From assembly GCA_039591075.1 (NCBI GenBank), contig JBDHEI010000011.1, positions 13,245 through 77,244 of the forward strand: a stretch of DNA of 64,000 nucleotides, read 5' to 3'. This document shows, in pieces, positions 35,804 through 45,480 of this stretch (the first letter of the stretch is position 1; each line of letters begins with the position of its first letter). Source of the DNA: JAOTVV01 sp039591075 (GTDB taxonomy: Bacteria > Gemmatimonadota > Gemmatimonadetes > Gemmatimonadales > GWC2-71-9). A program made the translations under genes and the position numbers. The notes under the pieces are model-generated. The model was not told the origin of the DNA. It searched no databases and saw nothing but the letters and a program-made list of their open reading frames with translations.

Positions 35804-36505
35804 TCACTTCTGGCCTCGCTGGGCCTCCAGCGTGTTGAACGCCATCAACTGGGCCGCGGCGTAGCGGTACGAGCGCTCCCGGAACGCCAGGTAGCAGACG
35901 GCGGCTGCCAGGACGCTCAACAGGAACAGCTGGGTGCGGATGATAGGAAACGGGCCGATCGTGCCGGCGGCGTCGAGGGCGACGGCCGGTCCCCAGAGCG
36001 GCAGCACGATGGCAAACGCGGCCGACGGCAGAATAAAGCCGCGTGCCAGCCGGTACTGGTCCTTGTAGACCTGGATGGCGCGGTAGAGGTCGTGCGACCG
36101 ACTCAGGATGGAGAACTCGATCGCGTGCATGATCGCCGTGGCAGTGTAGATGCGGGGCGGGGGCTCTGCGGCGAAGACGTCGCCGTACTTGGGGCCGCCG
36201 GGGTACAGCTCCTGGACCCCGGACGCTCCCATCCGACGCCGTACCGAATCACTCGAGAGGACTTCCAAGATCCAGTGGAGCTTGACCCGATGGAACACGG
36301 CCTTGGAGACCGTGTGCATCAGCACGCCGAGTGCGACCGAGGCCGTGAACAGCACCACGATCCCCACGGTGATCTGCATCCCGCTCCAGTCGGGGCGTCC
36401 TTCGATGTTGAAGGTCGGTGATGCCACGTCGAAGAGCACGATCACCCACAGCATCGTGTAGATGCCCTGGACGAGGGTGGTGACGCCGAGAGAGAATGGG
36501 CGCAT
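35804..36505 (-). CDS. Four-helix membrane protein, function unknown
   Basis: 233 residues, good GGAGG before the ATG. Hydrophobic segments at about 5-25 (TTLVQGIYTMLWVIVLF), 45-65, 160-180 and 192-210. A soluble loop between helices 2 and 3 contains PGGPKYGDVFAAEPPP and could face either side. No motif recognised. Transcribed alone, converging on the S46 peptidase gene. Confidence 0.7.
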   Translation of the reverse strand: MRPFSLGVTTLVQGIYTMLWVIVLFDVASPTFNIEGRPDWSGMQITVGIVVLFTASVALGVLMHTVSKAVFHRVKLHWILEVLSSDSVRRRMGASGVQELYPGGPKYGDVFAAEPPPRIYTATAIMHAIEFSILSRSHDLYRAIQVYKDQYRLARGFILPSAAFAIVLPLWGPAVALDAAGTIGPFPIIRTQLFLLSVLAAAVCYLAFRERSYRYAAAQLMAFNTLEAQRGQK

Positions 36506-36744
36506 CGATGAACCTCCGAACTCGAGTGGTGCCCGCGCCCGCGGGGCCGGCGGCAGCGCCCCGATCAGTCGGTCTGACCTGATCGCTGCCGCCCTAAGCT
36601 AGGCACGGACGGCAAATCGGGCCAGCCATGCGTCAAGCGCTCGGTGGCCCGACCCCACAGAACATGCTAGAATCCTGGGCCCGGCGGACTCGAAACGCCG
36701 GTCGATCTCCAACGTGAACAGGAATCCAGACGACAGGTGCGGTG

Positions 36745-38325
36745 ATGGGTAAGAAAGCAGCGAACAAGCGTCCCGGCGTCCTCGCGACGCTCGGCATCGA
36801 GGACGTGAACCCGGGCGGGTTCGGCGGGACGTGGATGGGGTCGGGCCCGGAGCAGAACGTCATTACGCCGATCGATGGCTCCACGATCGCGACGGTGAAA
36901 CAGGTCACCGAGGCGGAATACGACACGATCATCGATGCGGCCCATCGGGCGTTCCTCGACTGGCGCAAGGTCCCCGCTCCCCGGCGCGGCGAGGTAGTGC
37001 GACAGCTCGGCAACCGGTTGCGGGAGGTGAAGCACGAGCTGGGCCAGCTGGTAACGCTGGAGATGGGTAAGATCCTGCCCGAGGGCGAGGGCGAGGTGCA
37101 GGAGATGATCGACATCTGCGACTTCGCCGTGGGTCTCTCGCGCCAGCTCTACGGTCTCGCGATGCATTCGGAGCGGCCCCACCACCGCATGATGGAACAG
37201 TGGCACCCGCTTGGCGTGGTGGGCGTGATCAGCGCGTTCAACTTTCCGGTTGCCGTGTGGAGCTGGAACACGGCCATCGCGGCTGTGTGCGGTGACAGCG
37301 TGGTGTGGAAACCGTCCAGCCAGACGCCGCTCACAGCCGTCGCGTGCACCAAGATCGCGGAACAGGTTGCGCATGACAACCATGTCGATCCGGCGATTTT
37401 CTCGCTGGTGATTGGCCGAGGATCTACCATCGGCGACCGGTTGCTCCAGGACACGCGCATCCCCCTCGTGTCAGCAACCGGGAGCTGCAGAGTGGGACGT
37501 CGGGTGGCCGAGGTGGTGGGCACGCGGTTCGGGCGAACCATCCTCGAGTTGGGCGGCAACAACGCCATCATCGTGACGCCGCACGCGAACCTCGATCTGG
37601 CCGAACGCGCGATCCTGTTCGGCGCGGTCGGTACGGCCGGTCAACGGTGCACAAGCACGCGCCGCATCATCGTGCACGCGTCGCTCAAGGATCAGCTGGT
37701 GAAGCGGCTGGTGAAGGCGTATGAGGGCATCGCCATCGGCGATCCGCGCAAACCCGAGACGCTGATGGGACCCCTCGTGACCAAGGGCGCCGTACAGGAC
37801 CTGCAGAACGCCATAGCGCAGGTGAAGAAGGAGGGTGGGAAGATCTCGTACGGCGGCGACCCGCTGGACGACCCGCAGTACCCGGGTGGACACTACGTGA
37901 AGCCGTGCATCGCCGAGGCGAAGAACGCATTCGCCATCGTGCAGGAAGAGACCTTTGCGCCGATCCTCTACATCATCTCCTACGGGAAGAAATCATCCAC
38001 CCCACAGCAGGCCGTGGACGAGCTGGAGGAGGCGATCGCGTACCACAATGGCGTCCCGCAGGGACTGTCGTCGGCAATCTTCACCGAGCACGTGCGGGAG
38101 GCGGAACTATTCCTGTCCGCCCGCGGGTCCGACTGCGGGATTGCAAACGTGAACATCGGGACCAGCGGGGCGGAGATCGGTGGTGCGTTCGGCGGCGAAA
38201 AGGAGACGGGCGGCGGCCGCGAGTCCGGCTCGGACGCCTGGAAAGCCTACATGCGTCGCCAGACCAACACGATCAACTGGAGCACCGAGCTGCCCCTGGC
38301 GCAGGGGATCACGTTCGGCGACTGA
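36745..38325 (+). CDS. ALDH7-type aldehyde dehydrogenase (aminoadipate-semialdehyde dehydrogenase-like)
   Basis: NAD-dependent aldehyde dehydrogenase, 526 residues. Catalytic Cys302 in GTAGQRCTSTRR and the general-base Glu in LELGGNNA are present; the substrate-proximal end IGGAFGGEKETGGGRESGSDAWKAY resembles the antiquitin (ALDH7A1) and bacterial lysine-catabolism enzymes that oxidise 2-aminoadipate semialdehyde. No other lysine-degradation gene is near, so the substrate is inferred from family only. ATG 36745 lies 5 nt from AGGTG; a GTG three bases earlier is possible. Confidence 0.9.
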   Translation: MGKKAANKRPGVLATLGIEDVNPGGFGGTWMGSGPEQNVITPIDGSTIATVKQVTEAEYDTIIDAAHRAFLDWRKVPAPRRGEVVRQLGNRLREVKHELGQLVTLEMGKILPEGEGEVQEMIDICDFAVGLSRQLYGLAMHSERPHHRMMEQWHPLGVVGVISAFNFPVAVWSWNTAIAAVCGDSVVWKPSSQTPLTAVACTKIAEQVAHDNHVDPAIFSLVIGRGSTIGDRLLQDTRIPLVSATGSCRVGRRVAEVVGTRFGRTILELGGNNAIIVTPHANLDLAERAILFGAVGTAGQRCTSTRRIIVHASLKDQLVKRLVKAYEGIAIGDPRKPETLMGPLVTKGAVQDLQNAIAQVKKEGGKISYGGDPLDDPQYPGGHYVKPCIAEAKNAFAIVQEETFAPILYIISYGKKSSTPQQAVDELEEAIAYHNGVPQGLSSAIFTEHVREAELFLSARGSDCGIANVNIGTSGAEIGGAFGGEKETGGGRESGSDAWKAYMRRQTNTINWSTELPLAQGITFGD

Positions 38326-38369
38326 CTGACTGATCGAGGGGTCGAGAGAGCAGCCGGGCCCGGCGCGCC

Positions 38370-39320
38370 TCAGGCTGTGTCGGGCCCGTCGGTTGTGTGG
38401 TGCGTCGTAGGTAGCGCACCGGCCGTCCCGGTGCGCGCCTCCCACTCGTCCAACGAGCGTGGCCAATCATCCTTGAGCAGGCGGGACAACGCCCGGTCGG
38501 CAAAGACCTTCCCGCCCGTCTGGCACTCCGCGCAGTAGTTCACCTCGTTCTCCGCGTACCGGATCCGCTGCACCGGCGAACCGCACGTGGGGCACGGCTG
38601 CCGATAGCGGCCGTGGACGGCCATCCCTTCGCGAAAGGCCGTCACCTTGGTTGGGAACCCATCACGGGTCTGGCGGCGGAGGCGGTCGATCCACTCTTGC
38701 AGCGTGGAGCGCACCGCGCGGTGGAGACGCTCCACCTCCTCGGGCGAGAGCCGCGAGGTGAGGGCCAAGGGTGAGAGACGTGCGGCGTGAAGGATCTCGT
38801 CTGAATACGCGTTGCCAATCCCGCTGAACAGGCGCGGATCGGTGAGGGCCCGCTTGAGTGTGTGGTTCTCGCTCGTGAGGCGCGCGCGGAAGGCGGCAAG
38901 ATCCTCCTCGAGCACGTCGATCCCACCCGCATCGTGCGTCATCAGCTGCCCACGACCCTGGACCAGGTGAAGCGAAGCACGGCGCTTCTTGCCGGCTTCC
39001 GTCAGCACCAGCGATCCCGTGGGGAAGTCGAATGCCGCAAGTCCGTTTCCCTTGGGGATCGCGGCACCGGCCGGGCGCCACCGCAGCCTTCCCGCGATCA
39101 TGAGGTGCAGGATCACGAACAGATCGCCTTCGAGCACCATGACGATGCGCTTGCCGAGCCGCTCCACTCCACGCACCAGGCGGCCTTCGGTCGCCGACAC
39201 GGGCGGATCGACGGAGCGGAGCACGAAGGGCTTGGCGATCCGGATACCGTCCAGCCGCTGGTGCCCGACCCTCGATTCCAGGGCCTCGAGGTAGATGGTA
39301 ATGTCGGGGAGCTCAGGCAC
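38370..39320 (-). CDS. Fpg/Nei-family DNA glycosylase
   Basis: Base-excision repair enzyme of 316 residues. N-terminus MPELPD gives the catalytic Pro after Met removal and Glu; GKRIV supplies the conserved Lys; FSGIGNAYSDEILH is the H2TH region; the C-terminal zinc finger CPTC...CAEC is present with an Arg in its tail (FADRALSRLL). Asp replaces the usual Glu in PELPE. It should excise oxidised bases; whether it prefers purines or pyrimidines cannot be told. Converges on the aldehyde dehydrogenase, with a GC-rich palindromic 44-nt gap. Confidence 0.9.
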   Translation of the reverse strand: MPELPDITIYLEALESRVGHQRLDGIRIAKPFVLRSVDPPVSATEGRLVRGVERLGKRIVMVLEGDLFVILHLMIAGRLRWRPAGAAIPKGNGLAAFDFPTGSLVLTEAGKKRRASLHLVQGRGQLMTHDAGGIDVLEEDLAAFRARLTSENHTLKRALTDPRLFSGIGNAYSDEILHAARLSPLALTSRLSPEEVERLHRAVRSTLQEWIDRLRRQTRDGFPTKVTAFREGMAVHGRYRQPCPTCGSPVQRIRYAENEVNYCAECQTGGKVFADRALSRLLKDDWPRSLDEWEARTGTAGALPTTHHTTDGPDTA

Positions 39321-39352
39321 CGTCCACTGCTCGCGTCGTCAGCACCGCGCCG

Positions 39353-40570
39353 TCACCCGGGCGTCAGCACCTTTTCGCCCTCGAGCTTCGCCACGATCAC
39401 CGCGCCACAGGAATCGCTCAACACGTTGACCGTGGTGCGGAACATGTCGAGCACCCGGTCGACGGCGAGGATGATCGCGACCCCCTCGAGCGGGAGCCCC
39501 ACCGCGGCCAGGATGATGGACATCATCACCATTCCGGACATGGGCACCGATGCCGCGCCGATCGACGCGAGCAGCGCCGTCAGGACGATGATGAGCTGCT
39601 GGTCGAACGAGAGGGCGAACCCGTACACCTGGGCAATGAAGATCACGGCCACGCACTCGTACAGGGCGGTGCCGTCCATGTTGACCGTTGCGCCGATTGG
39701 CAGCACGAAGGACGAAATCTTCTCCGAGACCTTGGAGTTTCTGGTCACGGCCTCCATGGTGAGCGGCAGGGTCACGATCGTCGAGCATGTGGAGAACGCT
39801 GTCACCAGGGCGGGAGGCATGCCTCTGTAATGTCGGAACGGGTTCTTTCGGGTCACCAGGTACACCAGCGTCGGTAGCGTCACGGTCGCGTGGATGAAGA
39901 GACCGATCAGCACGATGACGAAGTAGAACCCCAGTGACCGGAACGCGTCGAAACCGATGGTCGCCACGATTCGCGCATTGATCCCGAACACGCCGAGCGG
40001 CGCCGTCCAGATGACGAGGTGGGTCAGCTTCATCATGGCGTGGAAGGCGCCGTGGAAGAAATTGCCCAGTTGGCTCCGATGCGGTTCGTCGAGCCGAGTG
40101 ACGAAGTACCCGAACAGGATACAGAAGAAGATTACCGGCATCACCTGTCCCTCGGCGATCGCCTGGAACGGGTTTTCCGGGATGATGTTCATGATGATGT
40201 CGCCCACGCTCTGCTGCGCGGCCGGGATGGTCTCGACGTCCTGCTGGAGTTGGATGGTCGATCCGACACCTGGCCGGAAGACGTTCACCAGGATTTGCCC
40301 GGTCAGGATCGCCAGCAGGCTGCTGGTGATGTAGTAGGCGAAGGTCTTGGCACCCAGGACCTCGAGATTCTTCTTCTCCCCGACGCTGATGACCGCCGAC
40401 GTGAGCGAGGTGATGATGAGCGGCATGATGGCCATCCGCAGCAGCCGCAGGAACACCTCGGCGAGCGGGTCCGCGACGGCGACGATCGACTCGCCGGCTG
40501 CCGCTCCAGCGATCATGCCGCCGAACAGGCCGACGAAGATCCAGAAGGTGAGGGATCGGAGGAGACGCAT
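39353..40570 (-). CDS. DAACS-family dicarboxylate/amino acid:cation symporter
   Basis: Inner-membrane symporter of the GltP/DctA family, about 405 residues. Eight hydrophobic helices and two hairpins are apparent; diagnostic motifs are AFSTCSTIVTLP (hairpin 1 serine-rich tip), NMDGTALYE (TM7) and LAVDRVLDMFRTTVNVLSD (TM8). Imports glutamate, aspartate or C4-dicarboxylates with Na+ or H+. Start taken at 40570 because it precedes the first helix directly; 40624 would add 18 residues. It lies 32 nt downstream of the glycosylase gene start, transcribed separately or upstream of it. Confidence 0.9.
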   Translation of the reverse strand: MRLLRSLTFWIFVGLFGGMIAGAAAGESIVAVADPLAEVFLRLLRMAIMPLIITSLTSAVISVGEKKNLEVLGAKTFAYYITSSLLAILTGQILVNVFRPGVGSTIQLQQDVETIPAAQQSVGDIIMNIIPENPFQAIAEGQVMPVIFFCILFGYFVTRLDEPHRSQLGNFFHGAFHAMMKLTHLVIWTAPLGVFGINARIVATIGFDAFRSLGFYFVIVLIGLFIHATVTLPTLVYLVTRKNPFRHYRGMPPALVTAFSTCSTIVTLPLTMEAVTRNSKVSEKISSFVLPIGATVNMDGTALYECVAVIFIAQVYGFALSFDQQLIIVLTALLASIGAASVPMSGMVMMSIILAAVGLPLEGVAIILAVDRVLDMFRTTVNVLSDSCGAVIVAKLEGEKVLTPG

Positions 40571-40742
40571 TGCAGTGAATAGTGCACGCGGGAATCGGGG
40601 AGGGGAACCACGGGCCGATGGCATGCTGAGGTGGGCGGGAGGGCACCGTGTCGGCGGCCAAGGGTATCACGTTCCAGGCGCCACCGCTCCCCGGACCGAG
40701 ACCGCGGGCCCGGCGCTCGACCTACGACAGGAGTGACGACGT

Positions 40743-41420
40743 ATGGACGGGATGGTACGGATGACCCTGGGCGTCGCGACGGCACTCGCCCTTACCGCGT
40801 CGACTGCCGGCGCGCAGCTCTCCAACATGCCGGTCTATGCCAACCCGGCCGTGTCGGCCGTGCGGATCCAAGGGGACTACGCTTTCGGGGTGAACCAGGG
40901 CTCCGGCGAGCACTCGGCGTTCGCGGCCCGCGGCAATCTGGTGGTGTCCAAGCTCATCCTCGGGGCCGGTGTCGGCGTGGTCAAGCTGACCGACACCGAA
41001 CCCATGTACATGGGGTCACTGGGGTATCGCCTTCTCGGCGGGGGCGCGATGCCGCTGGCTGTGGCGCTGCAGGCGGGCGTGGGTGTCGTGGAGACCGCCA
41101 ACCTCCAGACGACCGTCGATGTGCCGGTGAGCCTCGGTGTGGCCCTCCACCTGCCGCTCGTGCTCGTCACAATCGACCCGTGGATCGCGCCCCGCTACAC
41201 GCTGCAGTTCAACTCGATCGCCGGGACGACGGGGTCGCGCAACCATCTTGGGCTGTCGGCGGGGATCGACGCCCGTCTCGCCATGGGGTTGGGGTTCCAG
41301 CTGGGGCTCGACTGGCAGCGACTGCCCGACTTCAGCCTCGATGCCGGCATCGCGGGAATCGTGAGCGACGCGAAGCGGGAACCGTTCCTGATGAGCCTCG
41401 GCATCCACTTCGCGCTCTGA
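40743..41420 (+). CDS. Secreted outer-membrane beta-barrel-like protein
   Basis: 225 residues. Signal peptide ends at AGAQ. The mature protein is glycine- and valine-rich with alternating strands (LGAGVGVVKLTD, VALQAGVGVVET) and ends in HFAL, compatible with a small outer-membrane barrel. AGGAG precedes the ATG by 10 nt. No named family recognised. Confidence 0.65.
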   Translation: MDGMVRMTLGVATALALTASTAGAQLSNMPVYANPAVSAVRIQGDYAFGVNQGSGEHSAFAARGNLVVSKLILGAGVGVVKLTDTEPMYMGSLGYRLLGGGAMPLAVALQAGVGVVETANLQTTVDVPVSLGVALHLPLVLVTIDPWIAPRYTLQFNSIAGTTGSRNHLGLSAGIDARLAMGLGFQLGLDWQRLPDFSLDAGIAGIVSDAKREPFLMSLGIHFAL

Positions 41421-41421
41421 A

Positions 41422-41439
41422 GCGTCGGCGGACCGACGC
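41422..41439. terminator. Short hairpin between convergent genes
   Basis: A 7-bp stem (41422-41428 with 41433-41439) and 4-nt loop directly after the barrel-gene stop; no T-tract. Confidence 0.4.
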
Positions 41440-41450
41440 CCGTCGAGGAG

Positions 41451-42401
41451 CTATCGGCGGGTGCCGGTCCGCTCTGGAAGCGCCGGGACCGCCAACCGTT
41501 CAAAGAATACCCTGGTTGAAGCGAGGCGCTGGGGGCCGTTCACCTCGAAGTACCAGAACCGCTCCACCTCGCCCCGGTTCACCAGGAGCTGCATCGTCCC
41601 CTGGGACTTGTGCTCCGCGATGAGCCAGTTCACCACGATACGGTAGTCGAGGCGTCCCTGCGGATCGAGGGGCTCGGTCATGTCGAACACGAACGGTGCG
41701 AGGCCCGGCTGCACGCGGGTGATCGGGTAGCCCGGCAGCTCGTCGAAGGCCAGCATCGTGGTGTCGGCCTTCGTGCCAATGAAGCAGCCCATGACCGTGG
41801 GGCGATGCTCGGCCGCCACCGCCTGCGCCGCCCTGAGTGCCAAGATGCTCGCCGCCTTGTGATGGGCGTGGAAGTTGGGGATCGGCAGGTGCACGAAGAC
41901 GTAGTCGTACCGACCCCGCTCCAGGATCTCCTGGAGCCTGGTCTGCACGCGATCGCTCCGCCATACGTGCGTCAGAACCGTGTCGACATTCTCGGTATAG
42001 GCGGGATCAGCCTCTTCGAGAAAGAAATAATTCCGGATTCCCACGATCGCGCCGCCTGCCATCAGTTCGCGCTTCCTGATGGCAGGCAGGTGCTGCCGAG
42101 CCACACGTTCATCGGTGAGCTGCAAGCCGTAGATCGGCTCGGCGAGCTGGGAATAGCGGTACCCGCCGCTACCGTCGGTGACGAGTGCGACATCGACCTG
42201 GCCGCCGAGAAACCTGGTGATCTTGTAGACCGCTCCGGCGAACATTGCATCGTCGTCCGGATGGGCGACGACCAGGAGAACGTGCACGCCGGAATCGGCC
42301 TGCGCCCCCAGTGGTTGTGGCACGGCGGTTATGAGGAGAAGCGCAAGGGTCGCCGCTCCGAAGGCTCCACGGCGTGAAGCGCGAGATGTGCGATCCGTCA
42401 T
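41451..42401 (-). CDS. Exported PIG-L family deacetylase
   Basis: 316 residues with a signal peptide (ALLLITAVPQPLGAQ). The zinc motif AHPDDD (residues 46-51; usually AHPDDE) and the downstream HxxH (NFHAHHKA) identify the LmbE/PIG-L fold that deacetylates N-acetylglucosaminyl compounds. Being exported, it likely acts on cell-wall or glycan substrates. Start at 42401 is 5 nt from GAGG; a GTG two codons earlier is possible. Confidence 0.88.
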   Translation of the reverse strand: MTDRTSRASRRGAFGAATLALLLITAVPQPLGAQADSGVHVLLVVAHPDDDAMFAGAVYKITRFLGGQVDVALVTDGSGGYRYSQLAEPIYGLQLTDERVARQHLPAIRKRELMAGGAIVGIRNYFFLEEADPAYTENVDTVLTHVWRSDRVQTRLQEILERGRYDYVFVHLPIPNFHAHHKAASILALRAAQAVAAEHRPTVMGCFIGTKADTTMLAFDELPGYPITRVQPGLAPFVFDMTEPLDPQGRLDYRIVVNWLIAEHKSQGTMQLLVNRGEVERFWYFEVNGPQRLASTRVFFERLAVPALPERTGTRR

Positions 42402-42446
42402 AGTCACCTCATCTCGCTCCAGGTACCGTGGTGTGGCCGGCCAGGA

Positions 42447-42908
42447 TCAGGATCCTTCCGGTGGGCCGAGCAGGCGTGCGGTGGCGTAGATGAGCTTGGT
42501 GGCCCGCTCGGGGAACGCCATCCAGTCGAGCACGACGTACGTCCCGTCTTTCTTGCGGTACCGGTTCTTGAATGCGAGCGTGGGGGTGCCGTCGGCCAGT
42601 CGTTCGACCTCCGCGTGAGTGGCGTCCCGGTCGTCGGGGTGGATGAGCTCGACGAAGGGCCGTTTCAGCAGTTCACTCGCGGTGTAGCCGAGAGCCCGCT
42701 CGAACGCCGGGTTAACGACTTTGAAGTATCCGTCCGTTCCGGCGATGCACAGGAGATCGAGCGTGTAGGTGAACAGGCGCTCGTAATCGAACACCGGGTA
42801 CTCGCCGGTCGCGGCGGCGCTGACACTGACGCCGCAGCTGTGGCAGTAGTTGGCCCCGTCGGCCAGTGGGGTCTTGCACCTGAGACAGATCGAGCCGCTC
42901 GTGGTCAC
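42447..42908 (-). CDS. Zinc-ribbon PAS-domain protein
   Basis: 153 residues. Translation from a GTG at 42908, 7 nt after AGGAG, gives a zinc ribbon CLRC/CHSC at residues 8-25, then a PAS domain (FTYTLDLLCIAGTDGYFKVV, GYTASELLKRPFVELIHPDD). The open frame runs on upstream to 43718, but that part opposes the TPR gene and is not coding. No output domain, so it is a sensor module for a partner. Confidence 0.75.
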   Translation of the reverse strand: MTTSGSICLRCKTPLADGANYCHSCGVSVSAAATGEYPVFDYERLFTYTLDLLCIAGTDGYFKVVNPAFERALGYTASELLKRPFVELIHPDDRDATHAEVERLADGTPTLAFKNRYRKKDGTYVVLDWMAFPERATKLIYATARLLGPPEGS

Positions 42909-43064
42909 TCCCCTGCTCCTGACAAACGTCCCAACAAGAATCCACGGAAACCGACCGTCCCGCAACCCACGTGGTCGGTCCGGCGTTGCCCGAGTGGCGA
43001 CACGTGGGGGCACGGCGGATAGATTGATGGGATCCCGGACCGGGCACCCGAGTGGAGGGTAGTC

Positions 43065-44519
43065 GTGGACGTTGCCGGTCTCAAACGACGTGCGAGAGAG
43101 CTGGAGCGGCAGGGAAGGTATCGCGAGGCCCTTGCCTACTACCGGCACATCCTCACGGGACTGGAGGGCACGCCCGACCTGATCCCGGAGCTGCCTCTTT
43201 ACGTCAAGGCCGGCGATCTGTTCCTCAAGCTCGACAACCTCAAGGCGGCCGTCTCGCTGTACGAGCGGGCCGGCAAGCTCTACGCGGCGCAGGGCTCGGC
43301 GAGGAGCGTGAGCGCGATCTGCGCCAAGGTGTTGCGAGTGATGCCCGAACGGCGGCGGGTATACCACAAGCTCGCCGGGATCATGCTCGAGAACGGACAT
43401 GTCGGACCGGCGCGGACGGTGATCGAGGGGTACGTCGCCGAGCTTCACCTGCCGGCCGCCGACCGCGCCCTCGAGGCCCTTGGCGATGTCAGCGACGACG
43501 TGGCCCGGCCAGTGCTCGAAATGGTGCTGGACCTCGCCAAGCGTCACGAACGGGCCTCCGGCCAGATGGTCGCCGTCGAGCTTCCTGCTCCACCGCCTGA
43601 AGCGGAGCTGATCGAGCAGCCCGAGTCTCCGCAGCCACCCGAGCCTGAACTCGAGTCGAAGCCCGCGCCGGAGACCGTGGATCTCGTGCCGATCGGGCAG
43701 GAGGTCGTCCCCGAACACCCACCCGCCCCCGAACCGGTGACCGCCGTCCCCGAGGCGGACGAGGTGACTCGGCTGCCGGTCGCCGAGCCGGAACCGGAGT
43801 TGCAGGCCGTTGGATCCGACCTGAAGGCGGAACCGGAGACTCGCCCACCGGCCCGTGTGACCCCGCCGGGCCGGGCGCCGTACAGCGGTTCACTGGTGTT
43901 TGCGCCCGAAGGCCGACGGAAGCCAAGGCGGGGTCGTCTCTGGGCAGCGGTCGCGGCGGTCGGCGTTTTGGGGGTGGGCGGGGGATACGCGCTGTTGTCC
44001 GGAGGTGAAACGGATCCGGTCGTGAGCTCGATCGTGATGCAGGCGGTGCCGGAATCGCTCGGGCCGCTGCCAACGCAACCCGAGACCACCGGTGTTGTGG
44101 CATCCGATACCGCAGCAGCCGCGGCCCGCGGCACCACGGCCGCGCTCTTGCCACCAGCCCTCGTCGATACAGGCATTCCCGTGACGGCCGCGGTTCCGGA
44201 CACTGGGCTCATCGGGAGAGCGATTATCGCCGTGGCCGGCCTGCCGATCGAGCGGATCTCCGATCTCACGGCGGATGAGCGTGCCGGGTACGAGGTGCTG
44301 CAGACGCTTCAAAATGGTCAGCGGCTGACGGTCGGGGTGCTGCCGTGGCGGGCCGCCGACACGGCGCGGCTTGGCCCCGTTCGGACGCGCGCGGACGGGG
44401 CAAGCGTCGGCTCCGTTCGCTTCGGGCGATACCTCGTGGACGTGACCGCCCGCGTCGACCCGGGCACCCTGCGTGATTTCATGGGCCGGCTAGTCGGACG
44501 CCGCGAGCCCGAACGGTGA
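43065..44519 (+). CDS. TPR protein with proline-rich linker and membrane segment
   Basis: 484 residues. N-terminal TPR-type helical repeats (about 1-160: LERQGRYREALAYYRHIL, LKAAVSLYERAGKLY), a long Pro/Glu-rich linker (170-285), one transmembrane helix (WAAVAAVGVLGVGGGYALL) and a C-terminal, probably periplasmic, domain. GTG start 6 nt from GGAGG. This layout resembles scaffold proteins that link cytoplasm and periplasm. The following DUF6526 gene is 49 nt away. Confidence 0.72.
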   Translation: MDVAGLKRRARELERQGRYREALAYYRHILTGLEGTPDLIPELPLYVKAGDLFLKLDNLKAAVSLYERAGKLYAAQGSARSVSAICAKVLRVMPERRRVYHKLAGIMLENGHVGPARTVIEGYVAELHLPAADRALEALGDVSDDVARPVLEMVLDLAKRHERASGQMVAVELPAPPPEAELIEQPESPQPPEPELESKPAPETVDLVPIGQEVVPEHPPAPEPVTAVPEADEVTRLPVAEPEPELQAVGSDLKAEPETRPPARVTPPGRAPYSGSLVFAPEGRRKPRRGRLWAAVAAVGVLGVGGGYALLSGGETDPVVSSIVMQAVPESLGPLPTQPETTGVVASDTAAAAARGTTAALLPPALVDTGIPVTAAVPDTGLIGRAIIAVAGLPIERISDLTADERAGYEVLQTLQNGQRLTVGVLPWRAADTARLGPVRTRADGASVGSVRFGRYLVDVTARVDPGTLRDFMGRLVGRREPER

Positions 44520-44568
44520 CCATGTAGGCGTCGTCTCGGGGTCGAAACCACTTCACAGGGAGGAATCC

Positions 44569-45009
44569 ATGGCTCAGGCCAGGCCGCTGACCTACGCCAC
44601 CCATCGCAAGTACGTCCCCTTCTATCACTTCGTCGCCGCGTTCCTGCTACTCGTCAACCTGGTGTACGCGAGTTGGAAACTCGTGGGGGACTTCTCGCTC
44701 GATCGCGGCGCGTACTTTGTAACTGGGATCGCCATCGTCATCGTCTATCTCTACACCCGCACGTTTCCCCTGGGCGTGCAGGACCGGCTGATCCGGCTCG
44801 AGGAACAGCTGCGGTTCCAACGCGTGCTCCCGGTCTCGATGCACCCGCGGATTCCCGAGTTCACCGTCGCTCAGCTCATTGCGCTGCGCTTTGCAGCGGA
44901 CGCCGAGCTGCCGGCGCTCGCCCAGCAGGTGCTCGACGAGAACCTGCGGGATCGCGAGGAGATCAAGAAGCGGATCACGACCTGGCGGCCTGATGGCCTC
45001 CGCATCTGA
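44569..45009 (+). CDS. DUF6526 family membrane protein
   Basis: 146 residues. Two membrane helices (FYHFVAAFLLLVNLVYASW and YFVTGIAIVIVYLYTRTF) followed by a cytoplasmic helical domain with RLIRLEEQLRFQRVLP and a closing REEIKKRITTWRPD. This arrangement matches the DUF6526 family. GGGAGGA precedes the ATG. Function unknown. Confidence 0.75.
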   Translation: MAQARPLTYATHRKYVPFYHFVAAFLLLVNLVYASWKLVGDFSLDRGAYFVTGIAIVIVYLYTRTFPLGVQDRLIRLEEQLRFQRVLPVSMHPRIPEFTVAQLIALRFAADAELPALAQQVLDENLRDREEIKKRITTWRPDGLRI

Positions 45010-45157
45010 GGGCGGGATCGCCGGGATGGACGTCGTGAGGAGATGCGCCACGCGAACTCGAGGATGGACGCTGCGGATTCCCGTTCACGCCTTCTTCATA
45101 GCCACTTCACACTGGGGGGGGCACGTTGCCGTACAACTCCGGTGAAGCGAGGCGATC

Positions 45158-45349
45158 GTGGCGGACAAGTGTATCACCCTGCGACTCACCGAGACCCAGC
45201 GGCGCGCAGTTCGGGACATCCTCGGCCATGACGTCGAGGCGTTGACCATTCCCGTGGACGAGTTGGGGGAGCGAGCGATCGTGCCGGAAGAGGTCTCGCA
45301 GACCGACGAGGATGCTGTGGTGTGGGAGTGCCTCAACCCGTATCCTTGA
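45158..45349 (+). CDS. Small acidic protein, function unknown
   Basis: 63 residues from GTG: a short helix (LRLTETQRRAVRDIL) and an acidic tail (VPEEVSQTDEDAVVWECL). GAGG lies 5 nt upstream and a strong terminator follows, which supports a real transcript. No family recognised. Confidence 0.55.
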   Translation: MADKCITLRLTETQRRAVRDILGHDVEALTIPVDELGERAIVPEEVSQTDEDAVVWECLNPYP

Positions 45350-45370
45350 GTGAGACCTAGGACCGCTTTG

Positions 45371-45397
45371 AACGCCCGGCACACGCCGGGCGTTTTT
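45371..45397 (+). terminator. Strong rho-independent terminator
   Basis: Perfect 8-bp stem CGCCCGGC/GCCGGGCG extended by AA/TT, a 4-nt loop and TTTTT. Ends the transcript of the small acidic protein gene. Confidence 0.9.
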
Positions 45398-45480
45398 CGT
45401 GTGTTACACCGCTCGTGGTCGACGGTTGCGCCGGGTGGATTCGGCGCCATTATGAAGAAGGACGCACCCGAGGTCGGATC

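Noticed and set aside
42909..43718. Upstream extension of the PAS protein to 423 residues
   Set aside because: Runs opposite the TPR gene and lacks protein-like features; a GTG with AGGAG at 42908 gives a sensible start.
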